From positions 186,001 to 250,000 of the forward strand of contig NZ_BDAP01000006.1 of assembly GCF_001598915.1 (NCBI RefSeq): a DNA stretch of 64,000 nt. Direction: 5' to 3'. Positions within the stretch are counted from its first letter, which is position 1; every line of letters begins with the position of its first letter. Below the pieces are notes generated by a model. That model saw nothing but the letters and a program-made list of their open reading frames with translations. It was not told the DNA's origin and did not search any database. The DNA is from Williamsia muralis NBRC 105860. Lineage in GTDB: Bacteria > Actinomycetota > Actinomycetes > Mycobacteriales > Mycobacteriaceae. Shown here in pieces: positions 8,801 to 17,434 of the stretch. The translations under genes and the position numbers were made by a program.

Positions 8801-9410
8801 TTTCAAGGGAGGGGTCGATGGGTGCGCCGAACAGGAAGTCGATGAAGCGGTTGCACAGTCGATAGACGTCGTCCATGGATCCCTCGTTGTACACCGTCCC
8901 GGTGAGCACGGTGTTGATGATCGACCACAGCATGATCGCCGCGTCCTTGGCCGCCTCGGGTCCCAGACGCGCGAAGTCGTCGGCCAACGTGTGCTGGCAG
9001 ACCTCGAAGAATTGCGCGAGCAAGGCCTTGGCGTTGGGGTCGGCACTGGATTGCAAGATGACGTGCACCTTGAAGAAATGCGGTCGTCGCTCGAAGGAGG
9101 AGATGACGGCATTCATCTTCGCGCGGATCTGGTGCTCGGACAATTCCTCGCCCGACCTCGCATAGGCGGGTGCCGCCCAATCGAGCAGTACCGCGGCGTA
9201 GAGATGCTCCTTGGACGAGAAGTACCGGTACAGCGTGCCCAACGCGACGCCGGCTCCATTGGCCACGTCGCGGATCTGGATCTGCTCGTACTCCTGCTCT
9301 TTGAGGGCGGCATTGGCAGCCTTGATGATCCGCAGGCGGCGAGCCTGCTGCCAGGCGGGCAGCTCCGAACTGAGCGTTGCCGCTGCAGTTGTCGTTGCCT
9401 GTTGCGTCAT
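8796..9410 (-). CDS. TetR-family transcriptional regulator
   Basis: A 204-residue TetR regulator. The helix-turn-helix is near residues 30-75 (RDVANGAGVALGTLYRYFSSKEHL), with the conserved GTLYRYF recognition-helix end. The C-terminal domain is predicted helical and would bind an effector, probably an acyl-CoA or lipid. I prefer the ATG at 9410 over 9416 because AAGG lies six bases before it. It is upstream of, and in the same direction as, the thiolase-fold/DUF35 pair, so it probably controls them through the inverted repeat at its 3' end. Confidence 0.9.
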   Translation of the reverse strand: MTQQATTTAAATLSSELPAWQQARRLRIIKAANAALKEQEYEQIQIRDVANGAGVALGTLYRYFSSKEHLYAAVLLDWAAPAYARSGEELSEHQIRAKMNAVISSFERRPHFFKVHVILQSSADPNAKALLAQFFEVCQHTLADDFARLGPEAAKDAAIMLWSIINTVLTGTVYNEGSMDDVYRLCNRFIDFLFGAPIDPSLEN

Positions 9411-9503
9411 GGTCATCCTTCAGTGGTGCGTCCCGGCCCGGGTACAGCCTAAAACGCCCGACCCGGCAGCACGTGCATCACCGGCCACTTCGCACGCGAG
9501 TTG

Positions 9504-12500
9504 TCATCCGGTGCGGCGCAGTCGCAGGCCGCGAGGCGTGGCCGAGAAGCCGCTTTCCCGGAGATGTTCCGCGAGGTCACCGGTCAGCACAGGTTCTCCG
9601 TTGACCTTCTCCACATACAGCCGATCGACCTGACCTCGGATGACCACCCGTGCCAGCGCGGAGGTGGCTGCGGCGAGGGTATCGGCGTCCTCGCTGAACG
9701 TGAGCACTGTTTTTCCGCCGCGTTCGACGAACAGCACGAGGTCGCCGTCTACCAGCACCACCAGCGCACCTGGTTTGCGGCCGGGGCGATGGCCTTCTTT
9801 TTGAGGCGGCCAGCCCAGTGCGGAACCGTACGGATTGGCCGGGTCGGTGGCGGCGAGGGCGATGGCGGACTGACCGATGGTCTCCACCTCGTCGCGTAGT
9901 CGGTCGACGGTGGTGGTGGCGGCGAACTGCGCACCGCCGAGTCCATCGATGTAGTAGCCGCGTCGCACCTTGCCACTGTCTTCGAACCCGGTGAGGGCCT
10001 TGTAGACACGAGAGAAGCCCCCTTCGACGCCCTCGGTCATCACCGCCCCCTTGGTGACGACGCCATACCGGTCCAGCAGCGTCGAGCACTGCGCGGCGAT
10101 GGCCAACGTGGGGTCGCCCAACGGTGGAGGCAGGACAAACCATCGCCCCGTCATCGACATCGGCGCAGTACGGGGAGTGCGCGCGAATCTGCGCCGCCCG
10201 CGGTGAGCCGGTACGCCCCGGACGGCCCCGGGTTTGCGGCCCGGTCCGAGGAGGGCGCGCACCGGTGAGAACGTGTCGTTGCTGATGCGACCCGCCCACG
10301 CCAGGTCCCACAGGGCCATCTCGAGGTCCGACCCCAGCGGCGCGACACCGTCGACGGACAGCGAGTCGCTCAGCTGACGGAAGAAGAAGGCGCCGCCCGG
10401 AGCGAGTTGGTCCAACACTCGCTGATGCAGATCGCCCATGTCGATCTCGGTGGGTGCAGGCAGGCTGTCCTCGGCGAGATCGGCGGGGTGCAGACTGATC
10501 CAGCCGTCGGATCCGGACAACCGGCCGTGCCCGGCCCACAGCACCTCGCCGCCTGCAGTGAGCTCGTCGAGCATGTCGGGCCGGTAGTCGGACACCCGGG
10601 CGGGCAGGATCAGTGACTCCCACGCCGACGCGGGGATGGGAACTCCGGCCAACTGGTCGATCACCGCAGACACCCCGTCGATGCCGCGCAGACGCGTGCG
10701 GTCGGTGACGTGCTGCCAGCCGGTGACGAATCGCGCGTAGGTCTGGTGACTGACGGGAGCTATCTCCGCCCGGCTCGCCGCGAGCGAGGCCCGGCGCAAG
10801 CTGGACAGGACCTCGGTGTTGCACCACTGCTCGCCGCTGCGCAGGGTGCCGGCAGGTTCCGGCCGGAAGTCGCCTTCGACCACCCGTCGCTGGCCGGCCA
10901 GCCGAACCAGGGTGTCGCGGACAACAGCGATGCCCAGTCCCAGCGCGTCCGCGACATCGGCTGCGACGAACGGGCCATGGGTGCGCGCGAACCGGCCGAC
11001 GAGGTCGCCGAGCGGGTCGTCGACCGGGTCGAGGAACGCCATCGGAAGGCCCTGCGGTGGCGGGATCCCGAGCCCGTCCCGCAACCGGCTGGCATCTTCG
11101 GCGGCAGCGAACCACACGATGCCTCCGCCGCGGGGGACCTCGATGGCCCGGCCGGCGCCGACCAGCTCAATGAGCAGCTCGCGTGAATCGTCGCCGGAGT
11201 AGCGAAGGGCCACGGCGTCTGCGGTGAGTGGACCGAGCCAGCGCAAGAGGTCGGCGATGCCTTCGGCGTCTTTCGCCTGCCGATCCGGGTGCAGGCGTTG
11301 GAGCTTGGCCTCGGTGTCGGCGATGACGTTCTGGTCGAGCAACTCCCGCAGGTCGACGCGCCCGAGCAGCTGCGCCAGCAGCGCGGTGTCGAGGGACAGG
11401 GTGGCGGCGCGACGCTCTGCGAGCGGCGCGTCGTCGGCGTACATGAAGGCGCCCACGTAGCCGAACAGCAACGAGGAGGCCATCGGAGACGGCGTCTCGG
11501 TCTCGACCTCGATGACCCGCAGGCGCCGATTCTGGATGCGGGTGAGCATGTCGACAAGGGCCGGCAGGTCATACACGTCCTGCAGACATTCGCGGAACGC
11601 CTCGAGGATGATGGGGAACTGCGGGTATTTCCTTGCCACATCCAGCAATTGAGCACTGCGCTGACGCTGCTGCCACAGCGGCGCACGCTTGCCGGGGTTG
11701 CGCCGTGGCAACAGCAGTGCCCGGGCAGCGCATTCGCGGAACCGTGACGCGAACATGGCCGAGCCGCCCAGCTGTTCGGTGACGATCTGCTCGATCTCGT
11801 CGGGCTCGAAGCTGAACAGCGACGCACCGGGAGGCTGGTCGTCGGTGTCGGGGAGCCTGACGATGATCCCGTCGTCGGCGGCCGAGACCGCCCCGTCGAT
11901 GCCGTAGTCCTGCTGCAGTCGTGCGGTGACGGCACTGGCCCACGGCGCGTGAACCCTCAGGCCATAAGGGGAGTGCAGGATCACCCGCCAGTCGCCGAGC
12001 TCGTCGCGGAAGCGTTCGACCAACAACGTGCGGTCGGTGGGCAGGTGGCCGGTGGCCGCCTGCTGTTCGGAGATGAGCTGGGCCAGATTGTCTCGGGCGA
12101 ACGCGTTCAGTCCGAGGCGTTCGGCGTGGTCGGCCATCTTGTCCGTGCTGCTGAGCTCGCCGACGAATTTACCGATGGCGGCTCCGAGTTCGGCGGGTCG
12201 GCCGATGCTGTCACCGTGCCAGAACGGCAGCCGGCCCGCCTGGCCGTACGCCGGGGTGACCAGCACCCGGTCGTGCGTGATCTCCTCGATCCGCCAGCTG
12301 GTCGCGCCCAGGGCGAAGACGTCGCCCACCCGGGACTCGTAGACCATCTCCTCGTCCAGTTCGCCCACCCGCGTTTGCTTTTCGCCCACCATGTAGACGG
12401 CGAACAGGCCGCGGTCCGGGATCGCGCCGCCAGAGGTGACCGCCAGACGCTGTGCACCGGGACGTCCGGTGATCGTGCCCTTGGCGCGGTCCCAGACCAC

Positions 12501-14108
12501 TCGCGGTCGCAGCTCGGCGAACTCATCGGACGGGTAACGGCCGGACAGCAGATCGAGCGTGGCGTCATAGACCGGACGGGGCAGGGTGGCGTAAGGCGCA
12601 CTGCGCCGGACGATTTGGTACCACTCGTCGACGTCGATGCTGCCCGTTGCGCACACCGCGACGGTCTGCTGCGCCAGTACGTCGAGCGGATTGGCCGGAA
12701 CGACCAGTTCTTCGATGAGTCCGTCGGTCATCCGCTCGACCGCCACAGCACACCGCAGCAGATCGGTGCGGTGCTTGGGGAACAGCACTCCCTGACTGAT
12801 CTCGCCCACCTGGTGCCCGGCACGACCGATGCGTTGCAATCCGCTGGCCACCGACGGTGGGGCCTCCACCTGGATGACCAGATCGACAGCACCCATGTCG
12901 ATGCCGAGTTCGAGACTGCTCGTGGCCACCACACACCGCAGGCGGCCGGATTTGAGGTCGTCCTCGATCTGTCCGCGTACCTCTTTGCTCACCGATCCGT
13001 GGTGGGCGCGTGCGAGCAGGGGCTCGGCACCTTTGCTGGCGCCACTGCCCATCACCTGAGCCGGCGCACCGCCGGGCACCCGCGGATTGGATGCGGGCTC
13101 CGGTGCCTGCCCGAGCCGGGTGGCATGGACCTCGTTGAGGCGGGCCGTGAGCTGCTCGGCCAGGCGGCGGGAGTTGGTGAAGACGATGGTCGACCGGTTC
13201 TTCTCGATGAGGTCGACGATCGAGCTCTCCACAAAGGGCCACAGCGATCCGGCCGCCGGAGCGGAGGCCTCGTCGTCGATCTCTTCGTTGCCGGCGATCA
13301 CCGGGATGTTGGTCATGTCCGCGACCGGGACGTCGACCGAAAGGTCGAACGTCTTGGACGCCGGCGGCTGCACGATCGTGTAGGGCCGGCTGCCGGAGAG
13401 GAATCCCGCGACACGTTCGGGTGGCCGGACGGTTGCCGACAACCCGATGCGCTGTGCCGGGTTCTCCAGCAAGGCGTCGAGACGTTCGAGCGACAACGCC
13501 AGATGTGTGCCCCGCTTGGTGCCCGCCACGGCGTGCACCTCGTCGACGATGACCGTCTGCACCGAGGTGAGCGTGTCGCGTGCAGACGACGTGAGCATCA
13601 AGAAGAGGGATTCGGGGGTGGTGATCAGGATGTCGGGCGGGGTGCGGAGCAATTGACGGCGCTGTGCGGCCGGGGTGTCGCCCGATCGCACGCCTACCGT
13701 GATCTGGGGGACGGGCAGGTTCAGCTCCTGCGCGGCCCGGGTGATCCCGATCAGAGGCGCGCGTAGGTTGCGCTCGACATCAACGGCAAGAGCCTTCAGC
13801 GGCGACACGTAGAGAACGCGCGTGCCGGCGGCCTTGGCGCCGTCGGGAAGCGGGTCGGCGCCGAGACGATCGAGTGCCCACAAGAATGCCGAGAGCGTCT
13901 TGCCCGACCCGGTAGGCGCCACGACCAGGGTGTTCTGGCCGTCCGCGATGGAGTTCCATGCCCCGAGCTGCGCTGATGTGGGTGCCGGGAAGGCCGCGTC
14001 GAACCACGTACGGGTCGGCGCTGTGAAGCGGCCGAGCACCTGCTGTGCGCTGGGCACGCCGGATGTCGAGGTGGGGGGCTTGCGGGCGGCCATAGCTCCA
14101 TGATCCAT
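9504..14108 (-). CDS. lhr: large ATP-dependent DNA helicase Lhr
   Basis: A superfamily 2 helicase of about 1534 residues, the usual size for full-length actinobacterial Lhr, a 3'-5' DNA helicase linked to DNA repair. Helicase motif I is APTGSGKTLSAF and motif II is DEVH; the ATSSLELGID and QRIGRAGHQ motifs of the second RecA domain are clear. The Lhr winged-helix and C-terminal domains fill the rest. The start is either ATG 14108 or ATG 14093: upstream in-frame codons do not look like the family and reach into the riboswitch of the opposite strand. It is transcribed away from cbtB. No frameshift is visible. Confidence 0.95.
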   Translation of the reverse strand: MDHGAMAARKPPTSTSGVPSAQQVLGRFTAPTRTWFDAAFPAPTSAQLGAWNSIADGQNTLVVAPTGSGKTLSAFLWALDRLGADPLPDGAKAAGTRVLYVSPLKALAVDVERNLRAPLIGITRAAQELNLPVPQITVGVRSGDTPAAQRRQLLRTPPDILITTPESLFLMLTSSARDTLTSVQTVIVDEVHAVAGTKRGTHLALSLERLDALLENPAQRIGLSATVRPPERVAGFLSGSRPYTIVQPPASKTFDLSVDVPVADMTNIPVIAGNEEIDDEASAPAAGSLWPFVESSIVDLIEKNRSTIVFTNSRRLAEQLTARLNEVHATRLGQAPEPASNPRVPGGAPAQVMGSGASKGAEPLLARAHHGSVSKEVRGQIEDDLKSGRLRCVVATSSLELGIDMGAVDLVIQVEAPPSVASGLQRIGRAGHQVGEISQGVLFPKHRTDLLRCAVAVERMTDGLIEELVVPANPLDVLAQQTVAVCATGSIDVDEWYQIVRRSAPYATLPRPVYDATLDLLSGRYPSDEFAELRPRVVWDRAKGTITGRPGAQRLAVTSGGAIPDRGLFAVYMVGEKQTRVGELDEEMVYESRVGDVFALGATSWRIEEITHDRVLVTPAYGQAGRLPFWHGDSIGRPAELGAAIGKFVGELSSTDKMADHAERLGLNAFARDNLAQLISEQQAATGHLPTDRTLLVERFRDELGDWRVILHSPYGLRVHAPWASAVTARLQQDYGIDGAVSAADDGIIVRLPDTDDQPPGASLFSFEPDEIEQIVTEQLGGSAMFASRFRECAARALLLPRRNPGKRAPLWQQRQRSAQLLDVARKYPQFPIILEAFRECLQDVYDLPALVDMLTRIQNRRLRVIEVETETPSPMASSLLFGYVGAFMYADDAPLAERRAATLSLDTALLAQLLGRVDLRELLDQNVIADTEAKLQRLHPDRQAKDAEGIADLLRWLGPLTADAVALRYSGDDSRELLIELVGAGRAIEVPRGGGIVWFAAAEDASRLRDGLGIPPPQGLPMAFLDPVDDPLGDLVGRFARTHGPFVAADVADALGLGIAVVRDTLVRLAGQRRVVEGDFRPEPAGTLRSGEQWCNTEVLSSLRRASLAASRAEIAPVSHQTYARFVTGWQHVTDRTRLRGIDGVSAVIDQLAGVPIPASAWESLILPARVSDYRPDMLDELTAGGEVLWAGHGRLSGSDGWISLHPADLAEDSLPAPTEIDMGDLHQRVLDQLAPGGAFFFRQLSDSLSVDGVAPLGSDLEMALWDLAWAGRISNDTFSPVRALLGPGRKPGAVRGVPAHRGRRRFARTPRTAPMSMTGRWFVLPPPLGDPTLAIAAQCSTLLDRYGVVTKGAVMTEGVEGGFSRVYKALTGFEDSGKVRRGYYIDGLGGAQFAATTTVDRLRDEVETIGQSAIALAATDPANPYGSALGWPPQKEGHRPGRKPGALVVLVDGDLVLFVERGGKTVLTFSEDADTLAAATSALARVVIRGQVDRLYVEKVNGEPVLTGDLAEHLRESGFSATPRGLRLRRTG

Positions 14109-14179
14109 GACGGGTCTGACATGTCGGGAGAAGCCGCTGACCGGGGGATCGCAAGAGGAGATCGTTCGGCGGGTCGGTG

Positions 14180-14209
14180 TTGACCGGGCAAAACGCTGCG
14201 GAATAGAGT
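14180..14209 (+). promoter_or_regulatory. promoter of the cobalamin-riboswitch/cbtBA transcript
   Basis: TTGACC at 14180-14185 and TAGAGT at 14204-14209 are separated by 18 bases, a near-consensus sigma-70-type promoter for this group. Transcription would start near 14216, just where the riboswitch aptamer begins. Confidence 0.6.
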
Positions 14210-14211
14210 CA

Positions 14212-14356
14212 GCGCACGTCGTGCGAACGGGAAATCCGGTGCAAATCCGGAGCGGTCGCGCCACTGTGAGCTGATCTCAACCCACCGGGTGGAGCCGCAA
14301 GTCAGGGGACCGGGGCACGACACCCACCAGGTCGACGCGGGGCGCGCATCCCGCGA
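14212..14356 (+). ncRNA. cobalamin (vitamin B12) riboswitch
   Basis: Conserved aptamer blocks are present in order: GGGAA...GGTG (14229-14240), a CCGGAGC segment, the GCGCCACTGTGA block (about 14257-14269), and the B12 box GCCGCAAGTCAGGGGACC (14294-14311). After the aptamer a hairpin, CGCGGG at 14336-14341 pairing with CCCGCG at 14350-14355, ends exactly at the GAGAGGAGA ribosome binding site of cbtB. Control is therefore probably at translation: with cobalamin bound, the site is hidden and cobalt uptake is shut down. Confidence 0.9.
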
Positions 14357-14368
14357 GAGGAGATATCA

Positions 14369-14605
14369 ATGTCGAGTTCTTCGGTCTCGCAACCGGTTTC
14401 GAATGTCCCCACGTTGGCCGTCGCGGTCCCGGATGTGTCGGTGGTGAACGCCGCACTCTGGCTGACCGCCACCACCATGGTCGCGTCCCTCGCCTACTAC
14501 TTCCTCGGCTTCGACCAGGGCGCGGTGTCGGTGTTCGGCAGCGACACCCATGTCCACGAGTACATCCACGACGCGCGGCACTTCCTCGGCTTCCCCTGCC
14601 ACTGA
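14369..14605 (+). CDS. cbtB: CbtB-type small subunit of cobalt transporter
   Basis: A 78-residue protein with one membrane segment (about residues 26-47) and a histidine-rich C-terminus (THVHEYIHDARHFLGFPCH), the hallmark of CbtB, whose His residues are thought to bind cobalt. The ATG is five bases after GAGAGGAGA, the site controlled by the riboswitch. cbtA follows 12 bases later. CbtAB is a predicted cobalt uptake system in B12-producing bacteria; the direct transport role is inferred from regulation in the literature. Confidence 0.92.
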   Translation: MSSSSVSQPVSNVPTLAVAVPDVSVVNAALWLTATTMVASLAYYFLGFDQGAVSVFGSDTHVHEYIHDARHFLGFPCH

Positions 14606-14617
14606 GCAGGCGAACAC

Positions 14618-15448
14618 GTGGAAAAGAAGTTCATCGGCGCCGGACTGCTCTCAGGTCTGGTCGCCGGAATAGTGGCGTTCGTCTTCGCCCGGATCTACAT
14701 CGAGCCCCTCGTCGACCGTGCCGTCGGGTATGAGGAAGGCCGGTCGCACGCCGAACTCGAACTGACCGGTGGATCTCACGCGCACGACCACGAGTTGTTC
14801 TCCCGGACCGTGCAGCAGAACTTCGGCGCCGGTGTGGGATCGGTGGTGTTCGGCCTGATCATCGGGGCGTTCTTCGCGGTTGCCTTCACGGTTGTGTGGG
14901 CCTACGTCGGCCGGCGGTACCCGACAACCGACCCGCGGACGGTGGCAGCTCTGCTCGCAGTCTGCGGATTCGTCGCGGTGTATCTCATTCCCTTCAGCGC
15001 GTATCCCGCGAATCCGCCTGCGGTGGGTGGTGACGACACGATCGGGTCGCGCAGTGGCGCGTACCTGACGATCCTGCTGCTGGCGGTGGGCTTCATGATC
15101 GCTGCTGCGGTCTTGGCGTTCTGGCTGGCACCGAAGATCGGTGGCCTGTATGCGGCAGTGGTGGCAGGCGTCGCGTATCTGGCCGCCATCGCGGTCACCG
15201 TGGTTCTGTTGCCGAGTTTCGACGAGGTGCCGGGCCCGCTCATGGACGGCCAGTCGATGGTGTTCCCTGGATTCCCGGCCGATCTGCTCGGCGACTTCCG
15301 GTACTACTCGGTGATCAATCAGGTGATCTTGTGGGCAGTCCTCGGCCTCGGATTCGCGCTGGCGCTCAACTGGATCGGCAAACAGACGGCCCGCACGGCC
15401 GGTGCAGGTGCTCGCAACGGGGCGGAAGGCGGAGCCCGCCCGACATGA
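14618..15448 (+). CDS. cbtA: CbtA-type membrane subunit of cobalt transporter
   Basis: A 276-residue membrane protein with about six to seven predicted segments, starting at residue 7, and a His-containing loop (GGSHAHDHELFSR, about 52-64) that could bind metal. This matches the CbtA family in length and layout. It starts with GTG 12 bases after cbtB and ends in an ATGA overlap with the next gene, so cbtB, cbtA and the phosphatase-fold gene form one coupled unit under the riboswitch. Confidence 0.92.
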   Translation: MEKKFIGAGLLSGLVAGIVAFVFARIYIEPLVDRAVGYEEGRSHAELELTGGSHAHDHELFSRTVQQNFGAGVGSVVFGLIIGAFFAVAFTVVWAYVGRRYPTTDPRTVAALLAVCGFVAVYLIPFSAYPANPPAVGGDDTIGSRSGAYLTILLLAVGFMIAAAVLAFWLAPKIGGLYAAVVAGVAYLAAIAVTVVLLPSFDEVPGPLMDGQSMVFPGFPADLLGDFRYYSVINQVILWAVLGLGFALALNWIGKQTARTAGAGARNGAEGGARPT

Positions 15449-16017
15449 CGGGCCAACCCCCACTGGATCTCACAGTGGTCGTGGCTGCACGAACGGGCCC
15501 GAATGCAACGTTGACCTTCGGATCGCACGACGAGCCGCTGGACACGCGCGGACAAGCCGATGCCACGGGTCTGCGCCTGCACTCGGGCGCGAAAGTCTTT
15601 GTTGCTCCGGACGTCTCTGCGCGCGACACGGCCAGGTTGATGGGCGCGCGGGACGCACACGTCGAACCGGCACTGCGGGCCATGGACCTGGGCCGATGGG
15701 GCGGCCTGCGGCCCGATCAGGTAGATCCCGTCGAACTCGGTCAGTGGTTCACCGACCCGGCAGCCGCTCCGCATGCTGGCGAGAGTGTCGTCGATTTTGT
15801 TGGGCGCCTTGCTGAGTGGCTGCATGACCGAGGCGGCGACGATGTCGCAGTGGTCGTCGCCGGGGGTACCGCGCAGGGCATTGTCGCGGCCGCGATCGGA
15901 GCGGACTTCTTCAGCATCGAGGTCCGGCCTGCAGATGTGATCCGCTTACGTCGTCGCGGTGGCCGCTGGCGTCTGCGGCCGGGCGTTCGGGAATCGGTGA
16001 ACCGCCTCGAAAAGTGA
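15445..16017 (+). CDS. histidine-phosphatase-fold protein with both catalytic histidines replaced
   Basis: The start at 15445 overlaps the cbtA stop (ATGA). The 190-residue protein has the outline of the phosphoglycerate-mutase/CobC superfamily: the N-terminal strand, a region for substrate choice, and the second catalytic strand. The usual RHG motif reads ARTG (R16, T17, G18), so the phospho-accepting His is Thr. The second conserved His, in the normal SHGG motif, reads VAGGTAQ. With both residues absent it should not be an active phosphatase of the normal type. The riboswitch-controlled position suggests a role in cobalt or cobamide metabolism, perhaps binding rather than catalysis. The family assignment is moderate. 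Confidence 0.7.
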   Translation: MTGQPPLDLTVVVAARTGPNATLTFGSHDEPLDTRGQADATGLRLHSGAKVFVAPDVSARDTARLMGARDAHVEPALRAMDLGRWGGLRPDQVDPVELGQWFTDPAAAPHAGESVVDFVGRLAEWLHDRGGDDVAVVVAGGTAQGIVAAAIGADFFSIEVRPADVIRLRRRGGRWRLRPGVRESVNRLEK

Positions 16018-16067
16018 TCTCGGATTCTAGTGTTGGTGCAGAACGTCGACATCCGAGGGGAATCTGC

Positions 16068-17306
16068 ATGTACGAGTGGTCCGAAGAAGATCTGATGGTG
16101 CGCGATGCCGTGCGCGGCTTCATCGACAAGGAGATCCGTCCGCACATCGATGAGCTCGAGACGGGCGTCCTTCCGCCCTACGACATCATCCGGAACCTGC
16201 TCAAGACCTTCGGCGTGGATGCGATGGCCTCCGACGCCCTGGAGAAGGAGTTCGCCAGGGATGAAGCGGTGGCCCGCGGAGAAGCCGAGCCCAAGACCGG
16301 TTCGGGAGGCGGCCCGGGGATGACTTCGATGGGCGCCATCCTCAACATCGAACTGTCGGGCGTGAGCCTGGGCATCGTCGCCTCGATGGGTGTGAGTCTC
16401 GGGCTCACCCCGTCGACGATCCGATCCAAGGGCACGCTCGCCCAGAAGAAGCGGTGGCTGCCCGACCTGGTCACCATGAACAAGGTGGGCGCCTGGGCGA
16501 TCACAGAGCCGGATTCGGGATCGGATGCACTGGGTGGCATGAAGACCACCGTCCGGCGAGACGGCGACAACTACGTCCTCAACGGCCAGAAGACATTCAT
16601 CACCAACGGTCCGTTCGCGGACACCGCGGTGGTCTTCGCCAAGCTCGACGACGGCGACTCATCGGTCGATCGGCGCCAGCGCAAGGTCTTGACCTTTGTC
16701 CTCGACAAGGGCATGGAGGGCTTCACTCAGGGCAAGCCGTTCAAGAAGATGGGCATCATGTCGTCGCCCACGGGCGAACTGTTCTTCGACAACGTCAAGC
16801 TCGACAAGGACCGGCTCCTCGGCGAGACGGAGGAGGTCGGTGCCAAAGGCGGCGGTGAGGGCGCCAAGGCCGGCTTCGTGCTCGAGCGGGTCGGTATCGC
16901 CTCGCTGTCGCTCGGCATCATCAACGAGTGCCAGCGACTCTGTGTCGAGTACGCCAAGCAGCGCACCCTGTGGGGCAAACCCATCGCCGATCTGCAGCTC
17001 ATCCAGCTCAAGCTGGCCGAGATGGAGGTCGCCCGGATCAACGTGCAGAACATGGTCTTTCATGCCCTCGAACGGGCGCAGGCGGGCAAGCCGGTCGACC
17101 TCGCCGAGGCGTCGGCGATGAAGCTCTACTCGTCGCGCACGGCAACCGAGGTCGCGATGGAAGCCGTCCAGTTGTTCGGTGGCAACGGCTACATGGCCGA
17201 GTACCGGGTCGAGCAACTGGCCCGTGACGCGAAGTCGCTGATGATCTACGCAGGCAGCAACGAAGTACAGATCACTCACGTCGCCAAGGGTGTCCTGGCG
17301 CGTTAG
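16068..17306 (+). CDS. acyl-CoA dehydrogenase with IVD/LCAD-type catalytic Glu
   Basis: A 412-residue FAD-dependent acyl-CoA dehydrogenase that introduces the alpha-beta double bond into acyl-CoA. FAD and substrate motifs are AITEPDSGSD (144-153), GQKTFITNG (173-181) and the C-terminal GGNGYMAEYRVEQLARDAK. The usual catalytic Glu position of medium-chain enzymes is Ala395 (IYAGSNE), but Glu273 in FVLERVG aligns with the alternative base of isovaleryl- and long-chain enzymes, so activity is expected. ATG 16068 is preferred over 16014 because it gives the normal N-terminus and follows GAGGGG. It is alone and ends in a strong terminator. Substrate chain length cannot be read from the sequence. 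Confidence 0.93.
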   Translation: MYEWSEEDLMVRDAVRGFIDKEIRPHIDELETGVLPPYDIIRNLLKTFGVDAMASDALEKEFARDEAVARGEAEPKTGSGGGPGMTSMGAILNIELSGVSLGIVASMGVSLGLTPSTIRSKGTLAQKKRWLPDLVTMNKVGAWAITEPDSGSDALGGMKTTVRRDGDNYVLNGQKTFITNGPFADTAVVFAKLDDGDSSVDRRQRKVLTFVLDKGMEGFTQGKPFKKMGIMSSPTGELFFDNVKLDKDRLLGETEEVGAKGGGEGAKAGFVLERVGIASLSLGIINECQRLCVEYAKQRTLWGKPIADLQLIQLKLAEMEVARINVQNMVFHALERAQAGKPVDLAEASAMKLYSSRTATEVAMEAVQLFGGNGYMAEYRVEQLARDAKSLMIYAGSNEVQITHVAKGVLAR

Positions 17307-17318
17307 TTCTTCTGGACC

Positions 17319-17370
17319 AAGCCCACCTCCGCCCGGGAATGCAAGATCTGGGTCCGGAGGTGGGCTTCTT
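17319..17370 (+). terminator. hairpin terminator after the acyl-CoA dehydrogenase
   Basis: AAGCCCACCTCCG (17319-17331) pairs perfectly over 13 bases with CGGAGGTGGGCTT (17355-17367), leaving a 23-base loop and followed by a TCTTCAG tract. It is the strongest intrinsic-terminator-like hairpin I saw in the window and would insulate the next operon. Confidence 0.8.
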
Positions 17371-17390
17371 CAGTTGTGTGGCCAACTTAC

Positions 17391-17408
17391 AAACAGACTG
17401 GACTGTTT
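17391..17408. promoter_or_regulatory. operator palindrome AAACAG-N6-CTGTTT over the tetR promoter
   Basis: A perfect 6-base inverted repeat with a 6-base centre ends 13 bases before the -10 element TAACCT and so covers the expected -35 region. Binding by the adjacent TetR protein would block its own operon. Confidence 0.6.
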
Positions 17409-17421
17409 CTTAATTCTTCGC

Positions 17422-17427
17422 TAACCT
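17422..17427 (+). promoter_or_regulatory. -10 element of a probable leaderless transcript
   Basis: TAACCT fits the TAnnnT -10 consensus. It is followed by only seven bases before the GTG of tetR, and no ribosome binding site is present, so transcription and translation probably start together. Confidence 0.5.
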
Positions 17428-17434
17428 CACCGAT

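Noticed and set aside
11949-13766. 605-codon open frame on the plus strand inside lhr
   Set aside because: It lies wholly opposite a well-recognised helicase gene, its protein is rich in Arg, Gly, Asp and His as expected of a GC-rich shadow, and it has no family motif.
14109-14264. Extended N-terminus of lhr
   Set aside because: The extra 52 codons cross the cobalamin riboswitch and do not resemble the family; the ATG at 14108 or 14093 fits better.
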